From NCBI RefSeq assembly GCF_040364665.1, contig NZ_BAABWX010000001.1, positions 2,046,001 through 2,110,000 of the forward strand: a stretch of DNA of 64,000 bases, given 5' to 3'. Under the pieces are notes generated by a model that was not told the DNA's origin, did no database searches, and saw only the letters and a list, made by a program, of their open reading frames with translations. This DNA comes from Cognatishimia sp. WU-CL00825 (GTDB taxonomy: Bacteria; Pseudomonadota; Alphaproteobacteria; Rhodobacterales; Rhodobacteraceae). The position numbers and the translations under genes are program-made. Every line of letters starts with the position of its first letter. The stretch's first letter is position 1. Shown in pieces: positions 27,209 to 35,912 of this stretch.

Positions 27209-28546
27209 CTACTCCGATCCCTCGCGCTTTTCGCGCAGCTTGGCAAAGTAATCGACGCGTTTTTTCAGGTCCCGCTCAAAGCCGCGCTCCACCGGCTCGT
27301 AGAATTTGGGGCGCTTCATGCCTTCCGGAAAATAGTTCTGACCGGAAAACCCATCTTCGGCGCTGTGGTCATAATCATAGCCTTTGCCATAGCCCTGCTC
27401 TTCCATCAGCGAAGTCGGCGCATTCAGAATATGTTTGGGCGGCATCAGGGATCCGGTCTTCTTGGCGGCCACCCGCGCCGCCTTATAGGCCATATAACCG
27501 GCGTTGGTCTTTGGCGCGAGCGCCAGATAGATCACCGCCTGCGCCAGCGCCAACTCACCTTCCGGCGAGCCCAGCCGCTCAAAGGTTTCCCAGGCATGCA
27601 AACACACAGTCTGAGCATTGGGGTCCGCGAGCGCGATATCTTCGACTGCCATGCGCACAAAGCGCCGCGCAAGATACCGCGGGTCCTCGCCACCCTCCAG
27701 CATTCGGGCAAACCAATACAGAGCCGCATCCGGGTCCGAGCCGCGCACCGATTTATGCAAGGCAGAAATCAAATTGTAATGTTCATCGCCGTTCTTGTCG
27801 TATTTCGCCGCGCGTTTCATCAGGCGCTTACCCAGTTCTTCCGGGCCAAGATCCCCAGCAACCTTCCAGGCGTTGATTTGCTCAATCAGGTTCAACAGCG
27901 CCCGCCCATCACCATCCGCCATAGAATGCAACGTCGCGCGGGCGCTTGCGGTCAGGGGCAACGGCTTGCCCAGTTCCGCTTCGGCCCGTTGGCTCAAGGC
28001 CTCAAGGTCTGCATCATCCAAGCGTTCCAGCACCATGACCTGTGCGCGCGACAGCACCGCCGCATTCAGCTCAAAACTTGGATTTTCAGTTGTGGCCCCC
28101 ACCAACAGAATGGTGCCATCCTCCATATAGGGCAGAAACCCATCCTGCTGGGCTTTGTTAAACCGGTGGATCTCATCCACAAACAACAGGGTGCCGCGTC
28201 CATTCTGGCGACGAATTTTGGCCGCCTCAAAGACTTTGCGCAAATCCGGCACGCCGGTGAATATCGCGCTGATCTGAACAAAATGCAGATCCGTTTCCAA
28301 CGCCAATAGCCGGGCTATAGTGGTTTTACCAACCCCCGGAGGCCCCCAAAATATCAAGGAACTCAGCGTGCCCGAGGCCAGCATGATCCCCAGCGGGGCC
28401 TCTGGCCCAAGCACCTGGGACTGTCCGATCACCTCTGACAGAGTCTGTGGCCGTAACCGATCCGCAAGCGGTCGCGGCGCTGTGTTGGGCGTGGTTTCAG
28501 AGCCAGATATAGGCCCGGCACCCTCGTCTTGGAAAAGATCCGCCAT
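27209..28546 (-). CDS. rarA: Replication-associated recombination protein A (MgsA/WRNIP1 AAA+ ATPase)
   Basis: A 445-residue AAA+ protein. Walker A is GPPGVGKTT near 69, Walker B is LLFVDEIHRF, and VGATTENPSFELN is the sensor region. The C-terminal tetramerisation domain contains KSVRGSDPDAALYW and DYDHSAEDGF. RarA acts on stalled replication forks. It begins 2 bases after the Deg protease stop. Confidence 0.95.
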   Translation of the reverse strand: MADLFQDEGAGPISGSETTPNTAPRPLADRLRPQTLSEVIGQSQVLGPEAPLGIMLASGTLSSLIFWGPPGVGKTTIARLLALETDLHFVQISAIFTGVPDLRKVFEAAKIRRQNGRGTLLFVDEIHRFNKAQQDGFLPYMEDGTILLVGATTENPSFELNAAVLSRAQVMVLERLDDADLEALSQRAEAELGKPLPLTASARATLHSMADGDGRALLNLIEQINAWKVAGDLGPEELGKRLMKRAAKYDKNGDEHYNLISALHKSVRGSDPDAALYWFARMLEGGEDPRYLARRFVRMAVEDIALADPNAQTVCLHAWETFERLGSPEGELALAQAVIYLALAPKTNAGYMAYKAARVAAKKTGSLMPPKHILNAPTSLMEEQGYGKGYDYDHSAEDGFSGQNYFPEGMKRPKFYEPVERGFERDLKKRVDYFAKLREKREGSE

Positions 28547-28548
28547 GG

Positions 28549-29931
28549 CTAGAGCCGAAAGCGCATAACAACCCGGCGCGCGCCTCTTTGGACCCCCATG
28601 GAAAGCCGGTTTTTGGCTGCATCTAAGGCCTTGGTGACGGCCGCCACATCCGGCGTTGCTCGCCCATCGACCTCAAGCAAAATATCCCCAACCCTAAGCC
28701 CCGCGCGGGCACCGATATCGCCAGGGTCTTCCACCACCACCCCTTGCGACAGAAGCGGCAGGCCAAACTGCACCACCACCGCCGGGTTGATATTTGACAA
28801 CACCATGCCCGGAATGGCGGATTTGCGGCCCGTGGTCGCCTGATTTCGGGCTGGGCTATCCGGTGGCGCAATCAGATCGACCTCCACCACTTGATGTTTT
28901 CCGTCAATCAGACCGCCAATTTTGGCCACCGAGCCAATACCGGCAACCGCCATGCGAAACACCATTTCGGCACCATTTGTCACCGGCTGACCATCCACTG
29001 ACAGGATCACATCGCCAGACCGAATGCCCGCCGCACGATAGGGGCTGGCCGCATGTAAGGCGGAAATCACAATGCCCCCTGGACGATCCAACCCCAGACT
29101 GTCAGCGATATCAGCATCAACCGATTGTCCAACCGCCCCCGCCCAAGGTTTTTCGAACTGGCGATTGCCCGCCCGTGCCTGCTGCACAAATTCCGCGACC
29201 AGATTGGCCGGAATAGCAAATCCAATGCCGTTGCTCCCCCCCGACCGTGTGAGAATTCGGGTGTTGATGCCAATCAAATCGCCATTCACATCAATCAGCG
29301 CGCCCCCTGAGTTGCCCGGATTGATCGGCGCATCGGTCTGGATGAAATAGCCCTGACCAGCGCCGGCCGCCGTGCCGCTGCGCGCCAATCCCGAGACAAT
29401 GCCGCTGGAAACCGTTTGCCCAACCCCAAACGGATTGCCAATCGCCAGTACCAGCTCTCCGACAGCCACATTATCGCTGTCACGCAGGGGTAGAAACGGC
29501 ATCTCTTCGGTGCTGTTTAGTTGCAGGATCGCCAGATCGTTGGCCTGATCAGACAACAGAACATCTGCGGTGAATTCGCGCCGATCATTCAAAACAACGC
29601 GGATATCGGTCGCCATGCCCACAACATGGTAGTTTGATACAATAATACCGTCAGATGACAGGATCACACCTGATCCCAAAGAGTTTTGCACTTTGGGCCG
29701 TGTGGTGCCAAATTCCCGAAACAGATTCTGAAAAAATGGGTCGCCCTGAAACGGGCTTTCACGCACAGCCACCACACGTTTGGCATAGATATTGACCACC
29801 GCCGGTGTGGCTTGTTTCACCAATGGGGCAAAACCAAGCGCTATCTCGGCCCGAGAATTCGGGATTTGGGTATCGGCTGTGGCAATGCTGGCAAGGCTGA
29901 GGCATAGCGCTGTGGCAATGGCGCGGATCAT
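28549..29931 (-). CDS. Deg/HtrA-family periplasmic serine protease
   Basis: A 460-residue protease with a signal peptide (MIRAIATALCLSLASIATAD). The catalytic triad is His in NYHVV, Asp in ANDLAIL and Ser in GNSGGAL. Two PDZ domains follow, around 260-340 and 375-455. It should degrade or hold misfolded envelope proteins. The first gene of a run that continues into rarA. Confidence 0.93.
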   Translation of the reverse strand: MIRAIATALCLSLASIATADTQIPNSRAEIALGFAPLVKQATPAVVNIYAKRVVAVRESPFQGDPFFQNLFREFGTTRPKVQNSLGSGVILSSDGIIVSNYHVVGMATDIRVVLNDRREFTADVLLSDQANDLAILQLNSTEEMPFLPLRDSDNVAVGELVLAIGNPFGVGQTVSSGIVSGLARSGTAAGAGQGYFIQTDAPINPGNSGGALIDVNGDLIGINTRILTRSGGSNGIGFAIPANLVAEFVQQARAGNRQFEKPWAGAVGQSVDADIADSLGLDRPGGIVISALHAASPYRAAGIRSGDVILSVDGQPVTNGAEMVFRMAVAGIGSVAKIGGLIDGKHQVVEVDLIAPPDSPARNQATTGRKSAIPGMVLSNINPAVVVQFGLPLLSQGVVVEDPGDIGARAGLRVGDILLEVDGRATPDVAAVTKALDAAKNRLSMGVQRGARRVVMRFRL

Positions 29932-30056
29932 GATGGCTCCTGAAATGTCTGTTCAGGATATGCGGCGCAGCAGAGCAGAATGCAAGATGCGTCTGCCATG
30001 GGCGCGTGTTCACGGCGGCGTTGGGGTCCGGAAAAAGGCGGGGCTTCGCCCCCAAC

Positions 30057-30093
30057 GTTGAAATTACATTTCAACGCCTCCCCCAGAGTATTT
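30057..30093 (-). repeat. Intergenic repeat, copy 2 (inverted relative to copy 1)
   Basis: Read on the minus strand this is the same 37-bp element as at 27156-27192, with one substitution in the centre of the small hairpin. It lies 27 bases after the ferric-reductase-like gene. A short G/C-rich hairpin (GGGGGCGAAGCCCC) follows it. Confidence 0.85.
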
Positions 30094-30119
30094 CTAGAAA
30101 GATGAAAGGGAGGGCCGCA

Positions 30120-31445
30120 CTAAAGATCGCCGCGGGATTTAAACTGATTGGGCAGCTTCACCCGGTCAAACAACAGCCGCGCAAGCGTCTTCAGGCCGAT
30201 GCCGGTGCGGATTTCAAATTCTTCATATCTGAACCTGCGCTGCGGCAAACCATTGCGGCGAAAGCCTTCGCACAGGGATTTGCGCATGGGTTTTGGCCCA
30301 CAGAAGGCCACCGTAAGATCACGGGTCTGCAGGCCTGTTACCTGCAAAATACTCTCGGCCGTCGCACGGGTTTGCGAGGCTGAACTGTGCAGATAAAGGT
30401 TTAGATTGTCTTTTTCCGCCGCCAAAAGTTGCAGCTCGCTCAAATGCGCCGCATGCAGTTCTGATTTTACACAATACAGCAAATGCACCGGTCCATTGTC
30501 CGCACTGAGTGACTGAGCCCAGGCCATAAATGGAGTAATGCCGATGCCCGCCGCGATCCAAAGTTCCGGAGCGCTGCGTGTTTTGCGCTCAAACCGCCCA
30601 TAGGCTCCTTCGATGCGCAGCTCTGCCTGATTGAGCGTCTGCTGATGCATTCGCGCGGTAAAGTCACCCAATTTGGCCACGGTCATGCGCAGCGTGCCAT
30701 CCGCACTGGGAGCTTTGCTGATGGTAAAGGGATGGGGTTCAGAGCCATCAATGCTGAGAAAGGCAAATTGTCCGGGCCGGTATTTCAGCCCCCCATTGTG
30801 GGGCGTCATGCTCAGCGCCAGCGCGCCGCCGGTCTTTTCAATCTGACTGATCTTATAGCGCCGCGACGGGCGCAGGGCGGCCGGCAGCAATCGATAGGAA
30901 AATGCCAGGATTCCCAGCAAACACATGGCGCTGACATAAAGCCCGATCGGGTCGGCGTTTTTGAACGGTTTCAGGATGAACAGATAATGCGCCGCACCAG
31001 CCACAAAGAACATTCCCATAAAGCGGTGGGTCCAGCGCCACAGATGATAGGGAATAAAGGTTGTGATGGTGATCATCACCAGGATCAACAGACCATATAG
31101 GCTGAGTTCCCCCAGCGTTTCCGCCAGTTCTTCCAACCAGTTCTGCCCGCCAAGATGGCGCATATCTGCATCAATTGTATCGTGTAGCAAGATAAAGACC
31201 ATGGCCATGATGCCCAGCCACTTGTGCAATACATAGCCTTGGTCCAGCCCGCCAAACAACATCTCTACGATCTTGAAGCGCGTGGCAATCAGCTGAGAAA
31301 TCGCCATGGCAATCAACGCCGCCATGCCCATGTACTGGCTGACCAAAGCCAATGTATCTTTGCCGTGGTCCAGCGCGGGCAGCCAGATTATGGGTGTCAA
31401 AATGGCAGCGGCTGTCACGATAAGACCAAGAGGCTTGAGGCGCAT
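30120..31445 (-). CDS. Ferric reductase-like transmembrane protein with FAD/NAD-binding domain
   Basis: A 441-residue membrane flavocytochrome-like protein. The N-terminal half has about six helices with His residues placed for heme (LHKWLG, LLHDTID, HRFMGMFF, AAHYLF). The C-terminal half is a ferredoxin-reductase domain with YRPGQFAFL, HPFTIS and IAAGIGITPF, then FCGPKPMR. It would pass electrons from NAD(P)H across the membrane; the acceptor is unknown. ATG 31445 has an AAAGGATC site; the longer frame to 31514 is made of a tandem repeat. Confidence 0.85.
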   Translation of the reverse strand: MRLKPLGLIVTAAAILTPIIWLPALDHGKDTLALVSQYMGMAALIAMAISQLIATRFKIVEMLFGGLDQGYVLHKWLGIMAMVFILLHDTIDADMRHLGGQNWLEELAETLGELSLYGLLILVMITITTFIPYHLWRWTHRFMGMFFVAGAAHYLFILKPFKNADPIGLYVSAMCLLGILAFSYRLLPAALRPSRRYKISQIEKTGGALALSMTPHNGGLKYRPGQFAFLSIDGSEPHPFTISKAPSADGTLRMTVAKLGDFTARMHQQTLNQAELRIEGAYGRFERKTRSAPELWIAAGIGITPFMAWAQSLSADNGPVHLLYCVKSELHAAHLSELQLLAAEKDNLNLYLHSSASQTRATAESILQVTGLQTRDLTVAFCGPKPMRKSLCEGFRRNGLPQRRFRYEEFEIRTGIGLKTLARLLFDRVKLPNQFKSRGDL

Positions 31446-31461
31446 AGGTGATCCTTTTTGG

Positions 31462-31501
31462 CTAGGCCGCTGTGGGCTTGGCTGGGCCGCTGTGGGCTTG
31501 G
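31462..31501. repeat. Tandem repeat of 19 bases
   Basis: Two directly adjoining copies of GGCCGCTGTGGGCTTGGCT lie just upstream of the ferric-reductase-like gene. They fall in the leader if the start is at 31445. Confidence 0.7.
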
Positions 31502-31610
31502 CTAATTCGCTCACAGGTCTGCTGGCCTAAGACGCGCAAGTCAACAGTGGATCAGCCGGATTTTGCCAATTTGCAACGCCCTAGCGCCCCAGTAGATCGA
31601 GCCATGAAAA

Positions 31611-31637
31611 AAACCCGCCTGTTGCCAGACGGGGTTT
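31611..31637 (-). terminator. Terminator after rplQ
   Basis: On the minus strand, AAACCCCGTCTG-GCAA-CAGGCGGGTTT forms a stem with one G-T pair, followed by a run of T. It ends the rpsM-rpsK-rpoA-rplQ unit. Confidence 0.85.
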
Positions 31638-31662
31638 TCTAAGTAATCAGAGAGAGAGCAGC

Positions 31663-32079
31663 TTATTCCGCGTCTTCGATCTCTACCAGGCGGGCTTTGT
31701 CGCCTGCGCCTTTGGCGTCAACATCGCGGTCAACGAATTCGATGATCGCCATTGGGGCCATGTCGCCATAACGGAAACCGGCTTTCATGATGCGGATGTA
31801 ACCACCGTTACGCTCTGCCATACGTGGGCCAAGAACATCGAACAGTTTCGCAACGTACTTGTCTTGTTTCAGACGAGACGCTGCGTTACGGCGAGAGTGA
31901 AGGTCACCCTTTTTCGCCAAAGTGATCAGTTTTTCAACGATCGGGCGCAGTTCTTTTGCTTTTGGCAAAGTTGTTTTGATCTGCTCGTGCTCGATCAAAG
32001 AGCCGGCCATGTTTGCAAACATCGCTTTACGGTGTTCGTGTGTCCGGTTTAGGCGGCGGTAACCACGTGCGTGACGCAT
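31663..32079 (-). CDS. rplQ: 50S ribosomal protein L17
   Basis: The 138-residue protein begins [20 protein letters not shown] and contains [17 protein letters not shown], both L17 hallmarks. The acidic C-terminal tail is usual in alphaproteobacteria. Last gene of the alpha operon. Confidence 0.98.
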   Translation of the reverse strand: MRHARGYRRLNRTHEHRKAMFANMAGSLIEHEQIKTTLPKAKELRPIVEKLITLAKKGDLHSRRNAASRLKQDKYVAKLFDVLGPRMAERNGGYIRIMKAGFRYGDMAPMAIIEFVDRDVDAKGAGDKARLVEIEDAE

Positions 32080-32241
32080 TTTATTAATCCTTGTTTCGTG
32101 CCCTTGTGTGGGCGGTGCTTTGTCTGGCGTCCCATGCGGGTGGGCCGCTCTCCTTGGGGCAGGATCGCCCAGATTGTCCCCACTATTGTGGGCATTTGAG
32201 CGGGCCGTATATGTGGCCCGCCCGAATTCTTCAAGACGCTC

Positions 32242-33258
32242 TTAGAAGGCGTCTTCGAATTTCTTCGCCAGGTCTTCGATGTTGTCCGGCGGCCAGTCCT
32301 CGACGTCCATGCCAAGGTGCAGACCCATGCCTGACAGCACTTCTTTGATTTCGTTCAAAGATTTGCGGCCAAAGTTCGGAGTGCGCAGCATTTCTGCTTC
32401 GGTTTTCTGGATCAAATCGCCAATGTAAACGATGTTGTCGTTTTTCAGGCAATTTGCAGAACGTACAGACAGTTCCAGTTCGTCCACTTTCTTCAGCAGA
32501 AGCGGGTTGAACTCCAGACCATCATCTTCGTCCTGACGGCCAGCAGCTTCTGGTTCGTCAAAGTTCACAAAGATAGACAGTTGATCTTGCAGAATGCGCG
32601 CCGCATAGGCCACCGCGTCTTCTGGTGTGATCGAACCATCTGTTTCGATCTTCATAGTCAGCTTGTCATAGTCCAGAACCTGACCTTCGCGGGTCGGCTG
32701 AACGTCGTAAGACACGCGTTTCACAGGCGAGTAGATCGCATCAATTGGCATCAGGCCAATCGGCGCGTCTTCTGGCTTGTTTTTATCCGCAGAAACGTAA
32801 CCTTTGCCTGTATTGACAGTCAGTTCAACAAACAGGTCGGCGCCATCGTCAAGGTGACAGATAACCAGGTCTTTGTTCAGAACTTCGATGCCAGCAGAGT
32901 CAGAGATATCCGCCGCTGTGACTGCACCGGGGCCTTTGGCATTGATCGAAAGGCGCTTAGGGCCTTCGACTTCCATGCGCAGGGCAACCTGTTTCAGGTT
33001 CAGGATAACGTCGGTGACGTCTTCGCGAACGCCCGCAACCGAGGAAAACTCGTGCAATACGTTGTCGATTTGAACGCTAGTGATGGCAGCACCCTGCAGC
33101 GAGCTCATCAGAACGCGGCGCAATGCGTTGCCCAAAGTCAAACCGAATCCACGTTCCAGCGGCTCGGCAACAACCGTTGCTTGGCGCGCAGGGTCGTTGC
33201 CCGGCTTTACTTCTAGCTGTGTTGGCTTGATCAATTCAGCCCAATTCTTATGGATCAT
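32242..33258 (-). CDS. rpoA: DNA-directed RNA polymerase subunit alpha
   Basis: The 338-residue alpha subunit has an N-terminal dimerisation domain ([16 protein letters not shown]) and a C-terminal DNA/activator-binding domain ([14 protein letters not shown] ... [11 protein letters not shown]). ATG 33258 follows GGAGGG and fits the family start; the frame extends four codons further upstream. Confidence 0.98.
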   Translation of the reverse strand: MIHKNWAELIKPTQLEVKPGNDPARQATVVAEPLERGFGLTLGNALRRVLMSSLQGAAITSVQIDNVLHEFSSVAGVREDVTDVILNLKQVALRMEVEGPKRLSINAKGPGAVTAADISDSAGIEVLNKDLVICHLDDGADLFVELTVNTGKGYVSADKNKPEDAPIGLMPIDAIYSPVKRVSYDVQPTREGQVLDYDKLTMKIETDGSITPEDAVAYAARILQDQLSIFVNFDEPEAAGRQDEDDGLEFNPLLLKKVDELELSVRSANCLKNDNIVYIGDLIQKTEAEMLRTPNFGRKSLNEIKEVLSGMGLHLGMDVEDWPPDNIEDLAKKFEDAF

Positions 33259-33326
33259 GCGTCCCTCCATTCTTGTCTTACCCCCATGTTCCGAAAGGGT
33301 CAGACTCCCGAGGTTTCAAAACGACG

Positions 33327-33359
33327 AACTGGGGCCGAGCGAATGTCGCGGCCCCAGTT
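33327..33359 (-). promoter_or_regulatory. Hairpin between rpsK and rpoA
   Basis: A perfect 11-bp stem (AACTGGGGCCG / CGGCCCCAGTT) with an 11-base loop lies just after rpsK. There is no T run, so it is more likely an mRNA processing or stability element than a terminator. Confidence 0.6.
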
Positions 33360-33371
33360 ACTAATTTTGGA

Positions 33372-33761
33372 TTAAACGCGGCGGCGCTTTGGTGGGCGGC
33401 AGCCGTTGTGTGCCATTGGGGTCACGTCACGAATAGATGTGATGTTAAAGCCAATTGCAGCCAATGCGCGCAAAGCAGATTCACGGCCAGAACCTGGACC
33501 CTGAACTTCTACTTCCAATGTCTTAACACCGTGATCCTGAGCTTTCTTGCCCGCATCTTCCGCCGCCATCTGAGCAGCATATGGGGTAGACTTACGAGAG
33601 CCTTTGAAACCCATTGTGCCCGCAGAGGACCAAGCGATTGCGTTGCCTTGAACGTCAGAGATCAAGATTTTGGTGTTGTTGAACGAAGAATTCACATGGG
33701 CAACGCCCGCTGCAATATTCTTCCGCTCTTTTTTCTTAGTACGAGTCTTTTCGCGTGCCAT
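33372..33761 (-). CDS. rpsK: 30S ribosomal protein S11
   Basis: The 129-residue protein has [38 protein letters not shown] and the C-terminal [11 protein letters not shown], all S11 signatures. It lies in the platform of the small subunit. Position between rpsM and rpoA is canonical. Confidence 0.98.
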   Translation of the reverse strand: MAREKTRTKKKERKNIAAGVAHVNSSFNNTKILISDVQGNAIAWSSAGTMGFKGSRKSTPYAAQMAAEDAGKKAQDHGVKTLEVEVQGPGSGRESALRALAAIGFNITSIRDVTPMAHNGCRPPKRRRV

Positions 33762-33775
33762 CTAATCAGCCCCCC

Positions 33776-34144
33776 TTATTTCTTCTTACCAGCAATGGCC
33801 TTTGCAGGACCTTTGCGAGTACGAGCGTTGGTGTGGGTACGCTGACCACGAACTGGCAGATTACGACGGTGGCGCAGGCCACGGTAGCAACCCAAGTCCA
33901 TGAGGCGCTTGATGTTCATTGTGACTTCACGACGCAAGTCACCTTCAACGGTGTAGTTTGCATCGATGTGCTCACGAACGGCCAGAACTTCTGCGTCAGA
34001 CAATTCGTTAACACGACGGGTTGCGTCGATCTTAACGGCTTCGCAGATGGCTTTTGCAGAGGTGTGACCAATACCAGTGATGTAAGTCAGGGCAATCGGG
34101 ACCCGTTTATGGGTCGGGATGTTAACGCCGGCGATACGTGCCAA
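33776..34144 (-). CDS. rpsM: 30S ribosomal protein S13
   Basis: The 122-residue protein starts [20 protein letters not shown] and ends with the basic [15 protein letters not shown] region. In most relatives it directly follows adk; here about 4.9 kb separates the two, so it must have its own promoter in the preceding 200 bases. Confidence 0.98.
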   Translation of the reverse strand: MARIAGVNIPTHKRVPIALTYITGIGHTSAKAICEAVKIDATRRVNELSDAEVLAVREHIDANYTVEGDLRREVTMNIKRLMDLGCYRGLRHRRNLPVRGQRTHTNARTRKGPAKAIAGKKK

Positions 34145-34365
34145 GTGTCATTTCCTTTTCGTTGCGGTTCCGTAGCTCCAGAACCTTTTTTCACAACATA
34201 AGCCCGAGGCGATAAGGCCACCGGGCTACAGCTGATCAGGTGATCCGTTCCCCGGGGGCGACCCAAAAAACGAGAATTTGATTCTCTAATAGAGATAGTG
34301 TCGTTTAGGGGGGAATTGGGGGGCGGTCAAGAGAAAGAAAGGGTTATCATCTAACCACCCAAACA

Positions 34366-34689
34366 TTATTCTCCACGATCAAGGTGAAAGAAAGGGTACC
34401 CTAAACTGGCGCCAAAACGAGTCATCGTTTCAAAACTGAATAAGAACAACAGCCCGACGCTAACCGAGATGACAAGTCTTAGTAAAATGCGGACCCGAAG
34501 TCCCCAAAATGCTATGAAAGCAAATACTAGAGGCAAAACCCAAATCCCAATTAGAAACTCAACGAGAGGCGCATCGCCAACTTTGGACGCAAAATATGCG
34601 CTGTAAGCGATCCATGCTAACACAATACTCGCCAAGATACTCAGAGCGATGACAATCCGGTTCCTATCAATCAAAGCTGAACCCTCCAT
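34366..34689 (-). CDS. Small membrane protein, possible immunity protein
   Basis: A protein of about 100-107 residues with three hydrophobic segments (IVIALSILASIVLAWIAYSA, FLIGIWVLPLVFAFIAFWG and LRLVISVSVGLLFLFSF). ATG 34689 or a TTG at 34674 could start it; a GGAGG lies ideally for the TTG and sits inside the end of the upstream toxin-like fragment, whose stop overlaps. That coupling suggests a membrane immunity protein for a lost toxin (inference). No family recognised. Confidence 0.5.
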   Translation of the reverse strand: MEGSALIDRNRIVIALSILASIVLAWIAYSAYFASKVGDAPLVEFLIGIWVLPLVFAFIAFWGLRVRILLRLVISVSVGLLFLFSFETMTRFGASLGYPFFHLDRGE

Positions 34690-34914
34690 TGAGCAAGCTT
34701 TGGAAACCCGTGCGAACAGCCGTCGATAACTGAGCCGAGTTACCTGCTCCAGCGTGCGGTATTCGATCTGCGCCGACAATGCTTACATTTGTATAACCAT
34801 CAGTAAATGATTTAACAGACCCATACTCTTTGTTAATTTTGTCGATCAATCCTTCATAACTTCGATCACCAAAGAAGCCACCAGCAACAGCGAGAAAGGA
34901 TCAAACGAAAGACC
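34667..34914 (-). pseudogene. C-terminal fragment of a secreted RHS-tip-type toxin (degraded)
   Basis: The frame ending at 34667 reads FLAVAGGFFGDRSYEGLIDK, then INKEYGSVKSFTDGYTNVSI and a C-terminal SLLNGGFSFD. It has no start codon near the left end and is preceded by an in-frame stop at about 34912. Just upstream in another frame are the residues FEGLSFDPFS, consistent with a frameshift. The size and the coupled membrane gene downstream suit the C-terminal toxin domain of an RHS-tip cassette. Identification is tentative. Confidence 0.35.
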
Positions 34915-35081
34915 CTCGAAACGCGCCGCTTGCATCACAGGCAACGCGCGGCATAACCAAACCAACCAGATGAGCCAAACACTCTCTTAGTTTAGGCCCT
35001 CTTTGGACCCAAAAACTCTGCCGACGGACAGCACCCAATATACGGAGCTGACGACATCAAACTACATTTGGTCACGATCAG

Positions 35082-35324
35082 TCAATCGCTGAGAGGCAGC
35101 CAACTCCCAGTTGAATAACCAGGGTCGGGCTCGATAAGAACCCAAATTTCTCCAGTTTTAGAGCACTTAAAGTATCGTTCAGCAATTGGTAATTTGAGGT
35201 TATCGTACTCGCTTAACTCTGTGCAAATTTCTTTTGCTGTCTGTTGTTTCAACCAAACAACAAACCTTTCATATTCCCCTAAAGATACAAATCCGTGGAT
35301 CTTTTCCCAGTTACAACTATTCAT
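35082..35324 (-). CDS. Small immunity-like protein
   Basis: An 80-residue cytoplasmic protein with WEKIHGFVSLGEYERFVVWL, RYFKCSKTGEIWVLIEPDPG and a final SWLPL. I recognise this as resembling small proteins found next to secreted toxin genes, with the pattern FxS..E(F/Y)ERF and a KC..(S/T)GEIW strand. It lies just downstream of a truncated signal-peptide/RHS-tip gene. Function as an immunity protein is inferred from sequence type and place. Confidence 0.55.
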   Translation of the reverse strand: MNSCNWEKIHGFVSLGEYERFVVWLKQQTAKEICTELSEYDNLKLPIAERYFKCSKTGEIWVLIEPDPGYSTGSWLPLSD

Positions 35325-35395
35325 TTATTTCACTATCCAATTTGGATTAAGTGGATTGATATTGACTTGTTCCCTCTTGAGCCCGCTAATTTAAG

Positions 35396-35578
35396 TTAGC
35401 TCTGTTCAGGTTTTGGTCTTTCTTTGACCGGATCATTCCCCGAGTACGCATACCTATTCGTGCCGACACCTTGCTCTTGTGGGTCTAACCAATCTGGCTG
35501 AATGAACAGCGCACTCGCCGAGGATGCAAAAACGCTTAGCGCTACGGCCAAAATCAATTTCTGTAAAATGCGGAGCAT
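35396..35578 (-). pseudogene. Truncated secreted RHS-tip protein
   Basis: The 60-residue frame has an ATG after a CAGGGGAG site, a clear Sec signal peptide (LILAVALSVFASSASA) and then FIQPDWLDPQEQGVGTNRYA and YSGNDPV. That is the terminal RHS core-associated motif that normally precedes a toxin domain. The frame stops 8 residues later, so the toxin is missing. The gene is a cassette without its warhead. Confidence 0.65.
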
Positions 35579-35643
35579 AGAACTCCCCTGATTAATTTAA
35601 TAAGTTGCGCGCGGGTTAGGCTATCTTTGTAGGGGACGCCAAC

Positions 35644-35811
35644 CTAACTCTTCGGCCTGCGAAAATGTGCATTGGTTGATACGTTGCAAATAGGCCAATT
35701 AACTGCGCCGGCTCGCAGGCACATCCTGCGCATTTGGGTATTCTGAATGCCCGCCCGTGCCGCAACTGAAGCCGTAAATAAGAAGAGCACGGCAAGTAAA
35801 AATTGTTTCAA
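35644..35811 (-). pseudogene. Second degraded secreted cassette (signal peptide only)
   Basis: A 55-codon frame starts with TTG after an ACTGGAG site. Its product begins MKQFLLAVLFLFTASVAARAG, a Sec signal peptide like that of the gene at 35396-35578, then diverges and ends without the RHS motif. The leader spacing resembles the neighbour's too, which suggests tandem cassettes in decay. Confidence 0.45.
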
Positions 35812-35912
35812 AATATACTCCAGTAATCACACTCGCAAAACCATGGCCTAGTACCACGGCTCCTACCTTGTCAGAGTTCTTGGGTCTAGCTCAGCCAGTT
35901 TGGAACCCGCCT

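Noticed and set aside
27197..28309. Long plus-strand ORF of 370 codons opposite rarA
   Set aside because: It is entirely antisense to a well-conserved AAA+ gene with all motifs in the other strand; its product is His/Gln/Arg-rich, as typical for a shadow frame.
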